Source: TMED108 sp964386795 (GTDB lineage: Bacteria; Fidelibacterota; Marinisomatia; Marinisomatales; TCS55). From it: a DNA stretch of 34,830 bases. This document shows, one piece after another, positions 34,220 through 34,830 of the stretch. Below the pieces are notes generated by a model that saw only the letters and a list, made by a program, of their open reading frames with translations, searched no databases and was not told the DNA's origin. The translations under genes and the position numbers were made by a program. The DNA is taken from NCBI GenBank assembly GCA_964386795.1, contig CAYLUE010000014.1, positions 1-34,830 of the forward strand, written 5' to 3'. Within the stretch, counting starts at the first letter, position 1. Every line of letters starts with the position of its first letter.

Positions 34220-34830
34220 ATGAATAAAATATTATATCCCCTTATGATTTTTTTCTTTACGTCTATAGTTCTAGCTGATATTGGTTTTGATAGAATATTG
34301 ATTGATACAGATGATCATTTTTCTGCCTATAGTATTGGCGATATTGATGGCGATGGCGATTTAGATATCTTAACAGCTGGCTATACAACTAAGCTTGCTT
34401 GGTATGAGAATCAAGGTAATAACTCTTACAAAAAACACGCAATCAGCCACTTTAATGAAAGCGGGGCCAGTTCGTTATTAATTACAGATATAGATAATGA
34501 TGGTGATGGAGATATTGTAATAGCTAGAACTGGCGTATACCTATATAAAAATGATGGCTCCGAGACTTTTAATAATAAAACAACTATATTAAGTAGTCAG
34601 TCATACTATGCCGGGGCAGGTTCTTTTGAACAAATAATAGCCCATGATATCGATAAAGATAACGATCTAGATATCCTTGGAGCATCTGGCAATAGGGATG
34701 AGTTGCTATGGTTCAAAAATAGCGGCGATGACTCTTGGAATAAATCTGTGCTTGCTACGCCTAATGGGCCAAGTGATATTTTTGTTTATGATTTTGACGG
34801 TGATAATGATAATGACATTATTACACAATC
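34220..34830 (+). CDS. Secreted FG-GAP/VCBS repeat protein, 3' end outside window
   Basis: 203 codons are visible to the window edge. Signal peptide (about 1-19, MIFFFTSIVLA) followed by propeller-type repeats, each with a calcium-loop motif: DIDGDGDLDIL, DIDNDGDGDIV, DIDKDNDLDIL and DFDGDNDNDII. Between repeats are lines such as LAWYENQGNNSYKKHAI. Integrin-like FG-GAP repeats mediate protein or polysaccharide binding at the cell surface. Many such proteins in FCB bacteria end in a secretion-sorting domain, which cannot be checked here. It is preceded by a terminator and so has its own promoter. Confidence 0.85.
   Translation, partial: MNKILYPLMIFFFTSIVLADIGFDRILIDTDDHFSAYSIGDIDGDGDLDILTAGYTTKLAWYENQGNNSYKKHAISHFNESGASSLLITDIDNDGDGDIVIARTGVYLYKNDGSETFNNKTTILSSQSYYAGAGSFEQIIAHDIDKDNDLDILGASGNRDELLWFKNSGDDSWNKSVLATPNGPSDIFVYDFDGDNDNDIITQ

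Overview
The window is 34.8 kb of AT-rich bacterial DNA, almost fully coding, with 44 protein genes (43 on the + strand and one on the minus strand), two tRNAs and two 100-N scaffold gaps. The standard genetic code applies, because several genes end in TGA. The gene content points to a Gram-negative bacterium of the Fibrobacteres-Chlorobi-Bacteroidetes (FCB) type: a complete Bat (aerotolerance-type) operon, a PorV/PorQ-like outer-membrane protein, an apolipoprotein N-acyltransferase and an FG-GAP repeat exoprotein. My best guess is a marine Marinimicrobia (SAR406)-like genome assembled from environmental DNA. That placement is inference and was not tested.

Layout. 1-1.9 kb: khpA-rimM-trmD-rplS, the ribosome-maturation operon, closed by a strong terminator. 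1.9-6 kb: an MFS transporter, a gap, then selA and selB, the selenocysteine (Sec) insertion machinery. 6-19.4 kb: a long run of tightly packed or overlapping housekeeping genes (PorV-like, YicC, gmk, rpoZ, family 4 UDG, dnaB, rel/spoT, ruvX, lnt, a LPGWGQ-type protein, ecfT, truA, an HtrA protease, a short Psd, DUF4321 and tatA). 19.5-25 kb: batA-batB-batC(gap)-batD-batE and a SPOR protein. 25-26.8 kb: a PpiD/SurA-like foldase on the minus strand. 27-30.6 kb: family 5 UDG, an S9 (DPP IV-like) peptidase, a cupin and an NTF2-like protein. 30.7-34.8 kb: tRNA-Ala, a PycTM-like membrane protein, a SUI1/YciH factor, then a three-gene cassette (selenoprotein, rhodanese, MauE/DoxX-like membrane protein), tRNA-Gly with a terminator, and the start of an FG-GAP repeat protein.

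Most notable observation. The gene at 31840-32976 reads as one 378-residue lipoprotein only if an in-frame TGA (31972-31974) is decoded as selenocysteine, giving a Cys-Gly-Sec motif. A 6-bp hairpin with loop GGTCT lies just downstream. Its GGTCTGC falls at exactly the same distance from the TGA as in the E. coli fdhF SECIS element as I remember it. The protein looks like a calcineurin-type metallophosphoesterase whose usual metal-ligand motifs are replaced, and it is followed directly by rhodanese and MauE-like genes. I infer an undescribed Sec-dependent envelope thiol or sulfur redox module. selA and selB lie in the same window. No tRNA-Sec or selD gene is visible here.
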